Assembly (NCBI RefSeq): GCF_007680605.1
Contig: NZ_VEIO01000002.1
Coordinates: 369,899-433,898 of the forward strand
Origin: Paenibacillus xylanexedens
Lineage (GTDB): Bacteria; Bacillota; Bacilli; Paenibacillales; Paenibacillaceae
Direction of reading: 5' to 3'
Length of the DNA: 64,000 bases
This document shows, piece by piece, positions 27,445 to 35,193 of the stretch. Position 1 is the first letter of the stretch. Every line of letters starts with the position of its first letter. The notes under the pieces are model-generated. The model searched no databases. It saw only the letters and a list, made by a program, of their open reading frames with translations, and was not told the origin of the DNA. The translations under genes were made by a program, and so were the position numbers.

Positions 27445-27936
27445 TTAACGATTATCAATCGTCTCCGGGTTCATATCGTGGTTCATCATGCGGTGTTCGG
27501 CCATTTGCTCGTATTTCGTTCCCGGTTTGCCGTAGTTGGTATACGGATCGATAGAGATGCCGCCGCGCGGGGTGAATTTGCCCCAGACTTCAATGAAGCG
27601 TGGGTCCATCAGCTTGATCAGGTCGTTCATGATGATGTTCACACAGTCCTCGTGGAAATCACCGTGGTTGCGGAAGCTGAACAGGTATAGTTTGAGCGAT
27701 TTGCTCTCAACCATTTTGATATCCGGAATATAGCTGATGTAGATCGTTGCAAAGTCCGGTTGACCCGTAATCGGGCACAGACTAGTGAACTCCGGGCAGT
27801 TGAATTTTACAAAATAATCACGGTACGGATGCTTGTTATCAAAGCTCTCCAGAATACCCGGATCATACTCAAACGTATATTTTACATTCTGGTTGCCCAG
27901 CAATGTTACATCTTGCATCTCGTCAGGTTGTCTCAT
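27445..27936 (-). CDS. queF: NADPH-dependent preQ0 reductase QueF
   Basis: A 163-residue enzyme that reduces 7-cyano-7-deazaguanine (preQ0) to preQ1 in queuosine synthesis. It has the short unimodular (YkvM) form, with the active-site Cys in [14 protein letters not shown] and the NADPH-binding [16 protein letters not shown] motif. It is the last gene of queC-queD-queE-queF on the minus strand, about 65 nt after queE. Only a weak hairpin near its stop codon is visible as a terminator. Confidence 0.96.
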   Translation of the reverse strand: MRQPDEMQDVTLLGNQNVKYTFEYDPGILESFDNKHPYRDYFVKFNCPEFTSLCPITGQPDFATIYISYIPDIKMVESKSLKLYLFSFRNHGDFHEDCVNIIMNDLIKLMDPRFIEVWGKFTPRGGISIDPYTNYGKPGTKYEQMAEHRMMNHDMNPETIDNR

Positions 27937-28000
27937 TCAAATAAACTCCTCGTATTCAATTGAAGCCGTAGGCCTCGTATTTATAATATCTCGTATATAT

Positions 28001-28738
28001 TTAAACCCCGCGTTTATTCCCCCATACCAGCGTATGAAGCTGCGGAAGCACTCGCACGTTGTTCAGATTGTCCGAGGCACTTACCTGATCAATCAGCCAC
28101 TCGTAACGCTCCAGCAACGAAGCCGCCAGATCCGGCGTATCCGCCGAAGAAACATCCGGGTTCCCCGTTTGTAAAAATAAATCCGTGCCCGGATACCGTG
28201 CATGCACGCGGCGGGCATAGTCCAGGTCTGTCTGATCGAAGATCACGATCTTCAGACTATGGCTTCGATCCGCCGGGCCAGTAGCCAGGCGGCCGATCAC
28301 ATCGTCCAGCACAGCCCAGTCAGTGTCCATGCCTGAGCTGGGTGGCTTGGGCGAGACGGTGACTTCGTCAATGTCCGCCAGCCACGACTGCCAGCGCGAG
28401 CCCTGCGTCTCAACCGCGGTGCGGACGCCGTTCTCCCGCAGCAGGGCAACCAGCCCGCCCAGCGAAGCCAGCAGGGCGGGGTTACCGCCGGAGAGGGTCA
28501 CATGGGAGAAACGCGAGCCGCCCAGGCGGCGCAGTTCATCCCATACCGCCTCCGGCGTCAGCATGCGAATCTGGTCCTTGCCGCTGCCGTCCCAGGTAAA
28601 GGCCGAGTCGCACCAGGAGCAGCGATAATCGCAGCCCGCGGTGCGCACAAACATCGTTTTTTGCCCGATCACCATGCCTTCGCCTTGAACCGTCGGACCA
28701 AAAACCTCCATAACAGGGATGTGTGCTTCCTTACTCAT
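28001..28738 (-). CDS. queE: 7-carboxy-7-deazaguanine synthase QueE
   Basis: A radical SAM enzyme of 245 residues that converts 6-carboxytetrahydropterin to 7-carboxy-7-deazaguanine. The cluster motif CX3CX2C is visible as CDYRCSWC near residue 33, preceded by the substrate-recognition segment EVFGPTVQGEG. The Gly-rich SAM-binding strand VTLSGGNPAL follows. It overlaps the queD stop by 8 nt, indicating translational coupling. It acts after QueD and before QueC. Confidence 0.95.
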   Translation of the reverse strand: MSKEAHIPVMEVFGPTVQGEGMVIGQKTMFVRTAGCDYRCSWCDSAFTWDGSGKDQIRMLTPEAVWDELRRLGGSRFSHVTLSGGNPALLASLGGLVALLRENGVRTAVETQGSRWQSWLADIDEVTVSPKPPSSGMDTDWAVLDDVIGRLATGPADRSHSLKIVIFDQTDLDYARRVHARYPGTDLFLQTGNPDVSSADTPDLAASLLERYEWLIDQVSASDNLNNVRVLPQLHTLVWGNKRGV

Positions 28739-29225
28739 CGATCATCCACTCCCGTCTTGCTTCAGCATAACTGGTTGGAGTCTCGAAGAGTCGAACGAAT
28801 TCCGTGCGTGCGCCGTCTGTAAGTCCGGCATAAGGCTCCGTCTGTAGAGCATGCTCCATCTGCTCGAATAGCCAGACCACCATATTTTCAGCCGTCGTAT
28901 TCATCAGAGGTAATGTTTCATTCAAATATTGATGATCCAGATAACCTTCAATCCGGCTTTTCCAGATGTCCTTGATATGTCCAAAATCAACCGTCAGCCC
29001 GGTTTCACCCGGATAACCGCTGATACCAAAAACCACTTTATACGTATGCCCGTGCAGATTTTTGCATTTGCCTTCATAACAGTGCAGATGATGCGCCGCA
29101 TCAAAAGTAAATTCTTTGCTGACCAGCACACGTTTGCGGTGATATCTCAGCTGCGTGGGCAGAATATCCTGATCAATCCGCTGCAAGCGTTCAACAATGC
29201 GAAACGTTCCGGGTTCTCTCATCAT
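28731..29225 (-). CDS. queD: 6-carboxytetrahydropterin synthase QueD
   Basis: A 164-residue member of the PTPS/QueD family that turns dihydroneopterin triphosphate into 6-carboxytetrahydropterin. Zinc ligands are His in FDAAHHLH and the HGH in NLHGHTYKV; the catalytic Cys lies in [10 protein letters not shown]. It has about 25 more N-terminal residues than the E. coli enzyme. The start is ATG 29225 or 29222, overlapping the queC stop (ATGA). The longer frame to 29330 is a readthrough of the overlapping queC sequence. Confidence 0.94.
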   Translation of the reverse strand: MMREPGTFRIVERLQRIDQDILPTQLRYHRKRVLVSKEFTFDAAHHLHCYEGKCKNLHGHTYKVVFGISGYPGETGLTVDFGHIKDIWKSRIEGYLDHQYLNETLPLMNTTAENMVVWLFEQMEHALQTEPYAGLTDGARTEFVRLFETPTSYAEARREWMIDE

Positions 29226-29914
29226 GCATCCACTCCAGTTGAAGAGGGAGCTGTAGGAGCAATGGCACGTTCCTCTACATAACGATCGAGTCCCGCTTTG
29301 CGTAGTTTGCAAGCGGGGCATTCGCCGCACCCGTCACCGATGACACCGTTATAACAAGTCAGCGTACGTTCACGTACATAATCGAAAGCGCCCAGTTCAT
29401 CGGCCATTTTCCACGTTGCTGCTTTGTCCAGCCACATCAACGGAGTATGAATAACAAATGGGTAGTCCATCGACAGATTAAGAGTTACATTCATCGACTT
29501 CACAAATGAATCCCGGCAATCGGGATACCCGCTAAAGTCAGTCTCGCAGACACCTGTGACCAAGTGGCGAGCGCCTTTTTGTTTTGCCAAAATGGCGGCA
29601 AAGCTGAGGAACAGTAAGTTCCTTCCGTCCACAAATGTGCTGGGCAGCTCGCCTTCTTCGTGAATGATTTCTACATCATCTCGTGTGAGTGCATTCGGTG
29701 CGAGCTGGTTAAGCAGGCTCATATCCAGTACGGTTTGCTGCACGCCCAGATCTTTGGCAATCGCTGCCGCACATTTAATCTCCAGCTTGTGGCGCTGCCC
29801 GTAATCAAACGTAACTACTTCAACTTCGGCAAATTGTTGTTTTGCCCAGAACAGACACGTTGTGCTGTCCTGACCGCCGCTGAATACAACGACCGCTTTT
29901 TCTTTGTTCAACAT
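29222..29914 (-). CDS. queC: 7-cyano-7-deazaguanine synthase QueC
   Basis: A PP-loop ATPase of 230 residues that makes preQ0 from 7-carboxy-7-deazaguanine, ammonia and ATP. The pyrophosphate loop is [10 protein letters not shown] near the N-terminus. The zinc site is formed by Cys residues in [20 protein letters not shown]. It is the first gene of the operon. GGAGAGG lies 7 nt before ATG 29914; the extra N-terminal residues up to 30010 come from leader sequence. The leader upstream is highly structured and may hold a riboswitch. Confidence 0.95.
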   Translation of the reverse strand: MLNKEKAVVVFSGGQDSTTCLFWAKQQFAEVEVVTFDYGQRHKLEIKCAAAIAKDLGVQQTVLDMSLLNQLAPNALTRDDVEIIHEEGELPSTFVDGRNLLFLSFAAILAKQKGARHLVTGVCETDFSGYPDCRDSFVKSMNVTLNLSMDYPFVIHTPLMWLDKAATWKMADELGAFDYVRERTLTCYNGVIGDGCGECPACKLRKAGLDRYVEERAIAPTAPSSTGVDA

Positions 29915-30049
29915 AAAAAAACCTCTCCATCTTCTTGAGATCACTCCAGCATAAGCTAGGAATGTCGGAAGAACAGAGAAGTTCATGAACTGGCATCCAT
30001 CAAAAAACACACCTTCTTAATAACCGCTTCAAAAAAGCTGCTATAAGCA

Positions 30050-30209
30050 AGTGTCCTTAGTTTTTTACGCACACCGTGTAATCACGGAAAGCAGTACGCA
30101 AGACTGTAGCGACCTTACACAGGTCAAGTCTTGTAGAGGGAGTTCGCGAACCTCTCCCATGCCATCGGCATGGATTTTCTTCTTTAATTGTCCGGGTACA
30201 GTATACCAT
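30050..30209 (-). promoter_or_regulatory. Structured leader of the queCDEF operon with preQ1-like tail
   Basis: On the minus strand a TGGTATACT extended -10 (30204-30209) precedes a run of hairpins: CCATGCC/GGCATGG, AGAGG/CCTCT with a TTCGCGAACTC loop, CAAGACT/AGTCTTG with inner GACC/GGTC, and CCGTG/CACGG. Then follows TAAAAAACTAAGGA, matching the 3' tail of class I preQ1 riboswitches. The AGAGG..CCTCT arms with an 11-nt loop also resemble that class, but about 75 nt separate them from the tail. On the plus strand the first hairpin would instead be a terminator (ATTTTCTTC follows), so the orientation is not proven. Confidence 0.5.
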
Positions 30210-30248
30210 ATCATTTACCGGATCGGCACGTTTTTTAAAATCCAAGAA

Positions 30249-30953
30249 TTACTTAATAATCACGTTACCGAAGGGGATGACTTCTTTTAATATACGTTTG
30301 AACAAACCTTCATCATTGACGTCCTGCTGCAGTCTGTAGTTTTCGCGTCCGGCTTGAAAGAGCACCGGGCCGTGTCCTGTCATTTTCCAATGATAGTTCA
30401 TATGCTGACTGGCCAGGTTGTTTCCATATACAGTTAGTTCCAGATGGGCATTTTCAGGGTAAGCAATGACGCTTCCAGCATCTACATAGAGTGGGGCGGT
30501 GGGGTGAAGTTCTTGTTGGCATACCTGACCCTGCGTGAGCAAACCAATGGTTCCTTTACCCGAAAATTTCATTTTCACCGCATCCCGGGTAATCAGCATG
30601 TTTTTGATCTTCTGAATTTTGGTCTGCATCGTGACACCTTCGGAATAGAAGAACAAGTGGCGAAAATCATAAAGCAAATCACTGTGTTCGGTAAGCTGTA
30701 CTTCTTTCATGGTGAATCCCGGCGGAAGGGCGGCTACAAATTGGCATGGTCCAGTAATTTCTGATTTAATCAGCTTTTTTTTGCGATACATACCCGAGAT
30801 ATTCATGAATTTATCTTGTCTGCTGTTGCTGGCACCGCGAAAGGCAACAATTTGCTGCGGATGCAGAATATGAAGACGGTCATCCTGAATCAATGAAAAT
30901 GTGACCACTTGTCCGACTCCGCCAGTTTCAGCATGATTCAGATGTATATGCAT
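30249..30953 (-). CDS. AIM24 family protein
   Basis: A 234-residue beta-rich protein of the AIM24 (TIGR00266-related) family. Indicators are the early GVGQVVTFSLIQDDRLHI segment, the middle KMKFSGKGTIGLLTQG and the Gly/Asp-rich PLYVDAGSVIAYPENAHLEL strand pattern. The family forms barrel-like assemblies, with an unclear role in bacteria. AGGAG precedes the start. It follows the coiled-coil membrane protein gene by 18 nt and is probably cotranscribed with it. Confidence 0.85.
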   Translation of the reverse strand: MHIHLNHAETGGVGQVVTFSLIQDDRLHILHPQQIVAFRGASNSRQDKFMNISGMYRKKKLIKSEITGPCQFVAALPPGFTMKEVQLTEHSDLLYDFRHLFFYSEGVTMQTKIQKIKNMLITRDAVKMKFSGKGTIGLLTQGQVCQQELHPTAPLYVDAGSVIAYPENAHLELTVYGNNLASQHMNYHWKMTGHGPVLFQAGRENYRLQQDVNDEGLFKRILKEVIPFGNVIIK

Positions 30954-30971
30954 GCAGTAGCTCCTGTTCTT

Positions 30972-31427
30972 TTATAGTCGGCCAGATCGCCGGCGCATTC
31001 CCCAGCGCATCACGCGAATCAGAAGGAAGTAACCCAATATGAGAGCAACAATAGTGATCACCATCGTTTGAATTCGCTGTGCGGTGGCTGTTCTGGCATC
31101 CTGTTCAGTTTGAAGTTTGCTGACCATTTCGGTCAGTTTCTGGTTCTGAGCCAGAAGCTGATCATTTTGTGCTTTGAATGCTTCGACATTAGCTTGGGCT
31201 TGTCCGAGCTGGGCGGAGGTTTGATTTAGTTGCTCCAGCGTTTGCTTGTAACTCTCTTGTAATGCGTTCACTTCTCCGGGTAGTTCCGACACGCGTTCCC
31301 AACCATTATAAATATCCGAGAATATATTCGCACTCGCTGCATTTGCAGTAGAACCGAGTATGACTGTATATAGAATACATGTGGAGACAAACACCCGAAT
31401 GAAATATCCCTGAATGGATTTTGGCAT
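30972..31427 (-). CDS. Secreted or membrane-anchored coiled-coil protein
   Basis: The protein has 151 residues. An N-terminal hydrophobic signal (about 8-30, ending STANAA) is followed by a Gln/Leu-rich coiled coil (about 47-110, heptad pattern in LEQLNQTSAQLGQAQANVEA) and a C-terminal TM helix (TMVITIVALILGYFLLI) with an Arg-rich end (RWGMRRRSGRL). The coiled coil would lie outside and the tail inside. No family is recognised. ATG 31427 has AGAGAGGTG upstream. It lies directly upstream of the AIM24 gene. Confidence 0.7.
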   Translation of the reverse strand: MPKSIQGYFIRVFVSTCILYTVILGSTANAASANIFSDIYNGWERVSELPGEVNALQESYKQTLEQLNQTSAQLGQAQANVEAFKAQNDQLLAQNQKLTEMVSKLQTEQDARTATAQRIQTMVITIVALILGYFLLIRVMRWGMRRRSGRL

Positions 31428-31759
31428 GTATAACACCTCTCTCTTGGATAAGATCGATTCAGAGCCGAATTCGTCGTCATTTGTTGAATCCTTACTCTTT
31501 CATTATACGTCAAAAACCCGATATTGGGTTCAAGAGGATTACGTTTTATTACCCGAATGTTTCGCAAAGAATTGCTAAAAACAAATGTTTTATTTTAAAA
31601 ATCAGCGGGTAATACAAGAATAGCAGTACCCCGGACAGAGCAAACACAGAGGCTTACTTCCGCTCCGGGTATATCCTGTTCACAAATATGCAATATAATG
31701 CCTAAAATTAATATATTTCGATTTTAAAAAGATCGTTAATAATGAAGGAGTAGAATAAT
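31428..31759. other. Divergent intergenic region
   Basis: It holds the promoters for the minus-strand coiled-coil gene and the plus-strand small gene. The latter half is AT-rich. No reading frame or clear hairpin was found. Confidence 0.5.
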
Positions 31760-31927
31760 ATGTACGCATCAAACCAGAACGCGTCAACGAAAACAATCAT
31801 GATTACTTTAAATGGCGAGCCAGTCGGACGCAAACTGATTATTGACAGTGTAACTTATGCACCGGTTGATCAAACGGACAGTGCACAGTACTTGCACAAA
31901 ATGGAGCATAACCAACCAGCTGTTTAA
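31760..31927 (+). CDS. Small hypothetical protein, 55 residues
   Basis: A complete small gene: GAAGGAG lies 9 nt before the ATG, 55 codons follow, and there is an intrinsic terminator 27 nt after the stop. The product begins MYASNQNASTKTIMITLNGE and ends EHNQPAV. It has a beta-like core (IMITLNGEPVGRKLIIDSV), no signal peptide and no membrane helix. I do not recognise the family. Independent promoter, ribosome site and terminator make it likely to be expressed. Confidence 0.75.
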   Translation: MYASNQNASTKTIMITLNGEPVGRKLIIDSVTYAPVDQTDSAQYLHKMEHNQPAV

Positions 31928-31954
31928 GTTGGGACTTGTCATAGAGAAGGGTGT

Positions 31955-31985
31955 AAAAAGCTTGGCTATTAGCCAGGCTTTTTCG
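31955..31985 (+). terminator. Intrinsic terminator of the small gene
   Basis: AAAAGCTTGGCT pairs with AGCCAGGCTTTTT around ATT, in a T-rich context. Confidence 0.88.
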
Positions 31986-32029
31986 TCGTTTATTGTCGCT
32001 TCTAGGCGGATCAAGGGGAATAAAACTAA

Positions 32030-32062
32030 TATAATGGAAAAAAGTAACGGGAACATATGTTC
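32030..32062 (+). promoter_or_regulatory. Promoter -10 with LexA-like box
   Basis: TATAAT (32030-32035) is followed 15 nt later by GGAACATATGTTCC, whose GAAC-N4-GTTC core (32051-32062) fits the Gram-positive LexA/DinR consensus CGAACRNRYGTTYC except for the first base. The box would cover about +9 to +20 of the transcript of the next gene. The -35 is weak. Confidence 0.55.
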
Positions 32063-32134
32063 CGTGACAATATAGTGTCCATTCACCCTGCTAACTTAGA
32101 AGATAATACACATAAATCGGGGGAGAGACTACCA

Positions 32135-32830
32135 GTGAACTCAGTCTTTGAAGTATCTTATTCGTGGAATAAAGAGGCCATACCGACAGGGGGAGCCGAT
32201 CCCGTATATATGATGGTAGAGTGGCGTTACGGATCCCCTGCCAAAAGACTTAGGAAAATAGCACCCAAAATTATGTCGAGAGATTTAGAGCTTTTGCTCA
32301 AACCGGAATATGGTGTCCAGCTTAAAGGCATCTATGGATGCCGATCCAAAGAAACAGATATTGGCTGGGTACTACGACTTGGTGATGTACTCAAAGGAGA
32401 AAGCAAACAGATTCTGCTGGAATTTGCCGTAGGACCGCATCTTTCAGGAAAAGCAGCGATATGTTCTGCCTATTGGAGTACCCGCAAGTTAAAACAGAGT
32501 CAGCGTGTGCTTCTTCGTCGGGAACAACTCTATATTCAGTATACAAGTCACCTCGGGATGTTAAGACAGCCTGAAGATCCAAAAGTAGAGAAAACGATTA
32601 AATTGAACGAAACCGTACCCTTACTTAAACAGGCTCTGCGTGCTTATGAACGAGGCCGTACCCAGGAAGGCAGCGACTTGTTGCGCCGTCATGCCGATGC
32701 ACTGCTAATTGAAGCTGCGCGCAAACAGGATCTGGATTATTTAACAGAAGCCGAAATTGTTGAGAAGCTTCGTTATCATTATGGTATTACGTTTACTGCC
32801 AATCGCCAAAATGTGAAAGAACAGTGTTAG
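32135..32830 (+). CDS. Protein resembling the C-terminal part of VWA-domain proteins
   Basis: A 231-residue cytoplasmic protein. The middle section (IGWVLRLGDVLKGESKQILL and a following AICSAYWSTRKL strand) resembles the beta-sandwich that follows the von Willebrand A domain in bacterial VWA proteins, but the N-terminal MIDAS-bearing domain is missing. The C-terminal third is helical (LKQALRAYERGRTQEGSDLL). GTG 32135 has GGGGGAGAG upstream and is preferred to ATG 32057, which overlaps the LexA-like box. It may be a remnant or a stand-alone version. The function is unknown. Confidence 0.6.
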   Translation: MNSVFEVSYSWNKEAIPTGGADPVYMMVEWRYGSPAKRLRKIAPKIMSRDLELLLKPEYGVQLKGIYGCRSKETDIGWVLRLGDVLKGESKQILLEFAVGPHLSGKAAICSAYWSTRKLKQSQRVLLRREQLYIQYTSHLGMLRQPEDPKVEKTIKLNETVPLLKQALRAYERGRTQEGSDLLRRHADALLIEAARKQDLDYLTEAEIVEKLRYHYGITFTANRQNVKEQC

Positions 32831-32994
32831 ATCAATGAAAACGTAGTCAAGTAATGACGTACAGAGAGAACCAGTTTACATAAGTTTTGAAGGTGAAGTT
32901 AAACAACAAGTCGAATGTATATATCCATACTATATCAGTCAAGGATGGAGCTGTATCATACTATTTGAAACAACATCATGGAGGGCCTGGCCAA

Positions 32995-33966
32995 ATGACA
33001 GACCGACTAATCCGATTAATGCGCATTATCACGCTGGTACAAGCCAAGCCAGGCATACTGGCTCGGGAGCTTGCGGAGAGGTGCGAGACAACGGAAAGGA
33101 CGATATACCGTGACATGGAGGCCCTCAGCGCAATGCATATTCCGATCGCCAATATGGGACATGGAAGAGGGTACATGTTTATCAGCCACTTTGCCATGTA
33201 TCCACTAAATTGGACTGACGAGGAAGCGCAAGCTTTCATACAGCTTGCAGACGTCATGGAAGATATTCGTCCCCTGCTAAGACCTGCCTTTGAGAGTGCT
33301 TATGAAAAAGTGGTCGCTTCAAGCCAGAAAAACAGAAGCGAGCGTGTGGAATGGGCTGAGAAAATCAGAGGAATGTTTAGAGAGGGAACAAAGGTCTGGC
33401 AAAACATTGAAGGAGACGAGGCGAGTCATTCTTTCCTTACTTTACTTCAAGCCGGAATCTCACAAAACAGCATTGAAGGAAAATATATGTCTCAAGGAGA
33501 AATGGAACACATTCGCTTTGATCCATATTGTCTGATTCCCCGGGAATATCAATTTGATCTGTTAGCTTATTGCCATTTCTCAGAGAGACTGAAAAAATTT
33601 CAGGTGAATCGGTTGCATGACTTACGCATTATTCCACGTACTTTCCGCAAAAACGATTATTTGATTCAATCTTATCTGCGTGTTCCCTGGACAACAAGAG
33701 GAAGTACGGTAGGAGATGCAATCAAAATCCGATTTTCTTCCTCAGTCGTGGAACGTGTGATGCAAGAACGTTTTTGTGTGCACCCCGTTATGACCATAGA
33801 GCCTGAAGGCACTCTATTGTTTGAAACGGTACTCGTGAATGCGGAGGAATTATTTGCATGGTTATCCAAGTACGGACCGGAGGCCGAGATTATCGAACCG
33901 GAACATTACCGGTCTCTGATGAAAGAACATTTAGAGCGCTGGCAGCAGGTATACAACCAGAGATAA
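32995..33966 (+). CDS. YafY-like HTH and WYL domain transcriptional regulator
   Basis: A 323-residue regulator with N-terminal winged HTH (LIRLMRIITLVQAKPGILAR, then TTERTIYRDMEALSAMHIPI) and a WYL-type ligand domain. The latter shows RFDPYCLIPREYQFDLLAYC in place of the usual WYL triplet, so ligand contacts may differ. A WCX-like tail follows (FETVLVNAEELFAWLSKYG). ATG 32995 has GGAGGG 10 nt upstream; the longer frame to 32887 does not. It ends 2 nt before the stop of a convergent exonuclease gene. Confidence 0.85.
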   Translation: MTDRLIRLMRIITLVQAKPGILARELAERCETTERTIYRDMEALSAMHIPIANMGHGRGYMFISHFAMYPLNWTDEEAQAFIQLADVMEDIRPLLRPAFESAYEKVVASSQKNRSERVEWAEKIRGMFREGTKVWQNIEGDEASHSFLTLLQAGISQNSIEGKYMSQGEMEHIRFDPYCLIPREYQFDLLAYCHFSERLKKFQVNRLHDLRIIPRTFRKNDYLIQSYLRVPWTTRGSTVGDAIKIRFSSSVVERVMQERFCVHPVMTIEPEGTLLFETVLVNAEELFAWLSKYGPEAEIIEPEHYRSLMKEHLERWQQVYNQR

Positions 33967-33968
33967 TT

Positions 33969-34643
33969 TTAATTTTTGCCTTTGAACAAATTGGCAAGAT
34001 TGCCAAACGGCGATTCCTTTTCCTCATCATCCAGAGCACTGGAGTAAACCACTTTGGAAGCTACGCCTTCATCATCCGCTGCGCAATTTTTTTCCAGTTT
34101 GAACTTATCAAACTGGTGCATAAACACTTTAGCCGTATTAATAGCATCATCCAAAGCGCGGTGTTGTGTACCGTCAAATTCAATTCCACAGAGTTCTAGA
34201 GCCTGGGCAAGTCCGAGTTGCCGAAACTTTCCTTCTTTGTGCATGGCCCGCGACCATTGTTGTTGTAAATCATTATGATTGGTAATCCAGGCCACATCCA
34301 AGTGATGTGTTCGGCAATGGGAGATGAATTTGTTGCGGTCATCTGGTCCCCAGGAGCACATATAATAAGGCTCATTGCCCATCCAATCGATGAATTGACG
34401 CAGCGCTGCCGGGAAAAGAGGGGCTGCATCGATGTCTTTCTGTGTGATTCCTGTGAACTGAACCGTGTCGGTAGACAGGACGGATTTGTTAGATGGACGA
34501 ACATACGTATGAAAGGTGTCCGTGACGGTAAGGCCTGTATCCGGGTTCTCACTCACTTTGACGGCACCGATATCAATAATTTCAGAGGAGTAGCGCGTAT
34601 TGCGGCTTACTGTGAATTCAAGATCGTATATAATATAGGACAT
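33969..34643 (-). CDS. DnaQ-like 3'-5' exonuclease domain protein
   Basis: A 224-residue DEDDh exonuclease. Exo I is YDLEFTVSRNTRYSSEIIDIG (Asp and Glu), Exo II is in SWGPDDRNKFISHC, and Exo III is HRALDDAINTAKVF with the general-base His. The C-terminal ~40 residues are acidic. Such stand-alone enzymes act on RNA or DNA ends (KapD and ExoX relatives); the substrate is not predictable. AAAGGAG precedes ATG 34643. It is convergent with the WYL regulator with almost no gap and no terminator between them. Confidence 0.87.
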   Translation of the reverse strand: MSYIIYDLEFTVSRNTRYSSEIIDIGAVKVSENPDTGLTVTDTFHTYVRPSNKSVLSTDTVQFTGITQKDIDAAPLFPAALRQFIDWMGNEPYYMCSWGPDDRNKFISHCRTHHLDVAWITNHNDLQQQWSRAMHKEGKFRQLGLAQALELCGIEFDGTQHRALDDAINTAKVFMHQFDKFKLEKNCAADDEGVASKVVYSSALDDEEKESPFGNLANLFKGKN

Positions 34644-34859
34644 AAGATAAACTCCTTTATGAAGGATGCAAATTTCCATTCAGGGATCGGTACGTTAGAT
34701 CCGTAAAATGTTAATCTCTATTCTACAGTGAACCTGGGGCCGTGTCAGCCATTGTTATGAATTTCGCCTGAAGGAGATTGGCATAACGGTTTCGAGTGAC
34801 CTATTCGTTTAATTGTATTTATTGACAAGTTCGTTTAAATGTTCTAATGTGATCAAAAA

Positions 34860-35133
34860 TGAAAAATAGCGTTTACCGAGGACATAATTACGTAAGCCCG
34901 CTTCAACAGAGAGGGAATGGATTGCTGTAACATTCCTGTTGCTGCTGCGCAATTCCTCCCTCGTTAGCTGCAAAGGGGAATGTCTGTTTGGTAACAGGCT
35001 GCAACCTTCGCCGGAAGGGTCCGTTATGCCCCAAAGGACTGTATGTTAGCGCGCGAGATATGAAACGACTGTATACAGTTAAATAAGGGTGGTACCACGA
35101 CGCATTCGTCCCTTGACGAATGCGTCTTTTTGC
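34860..35133 (+). ncRNA. T-box riboswitch of proS
   Basis: The T-box core GGGTGGTACCACG (35085-35097) sits at the 5' side of a terminator, GACGCATTCGTC with GACGAATGCGTC plus TTTTT (35099-35132). Upstream about 220 nt fold into stem I-like hairpins, for example GGGAATG with CATTCC. In this class, uncharged tRNA pairs with the specifier and the T-box and prevents termination. A tRNA-Pro specifier is expected from the gene, but I could not assign the codon securely. Confidence 0.9.
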
Positions 35134-35193
35134 TGTTCAAGATTTCATGTGCGCAGTGCCTACCTATCTAATCATAAAAGGAGTGTATTCAAG

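Noticed and set aside
35089..35193. N-terminal extension of ProS
   Set aside because: It begins inside the T-box sequence and runs through its terminator; the start at 35194 has a proper ribosome site.
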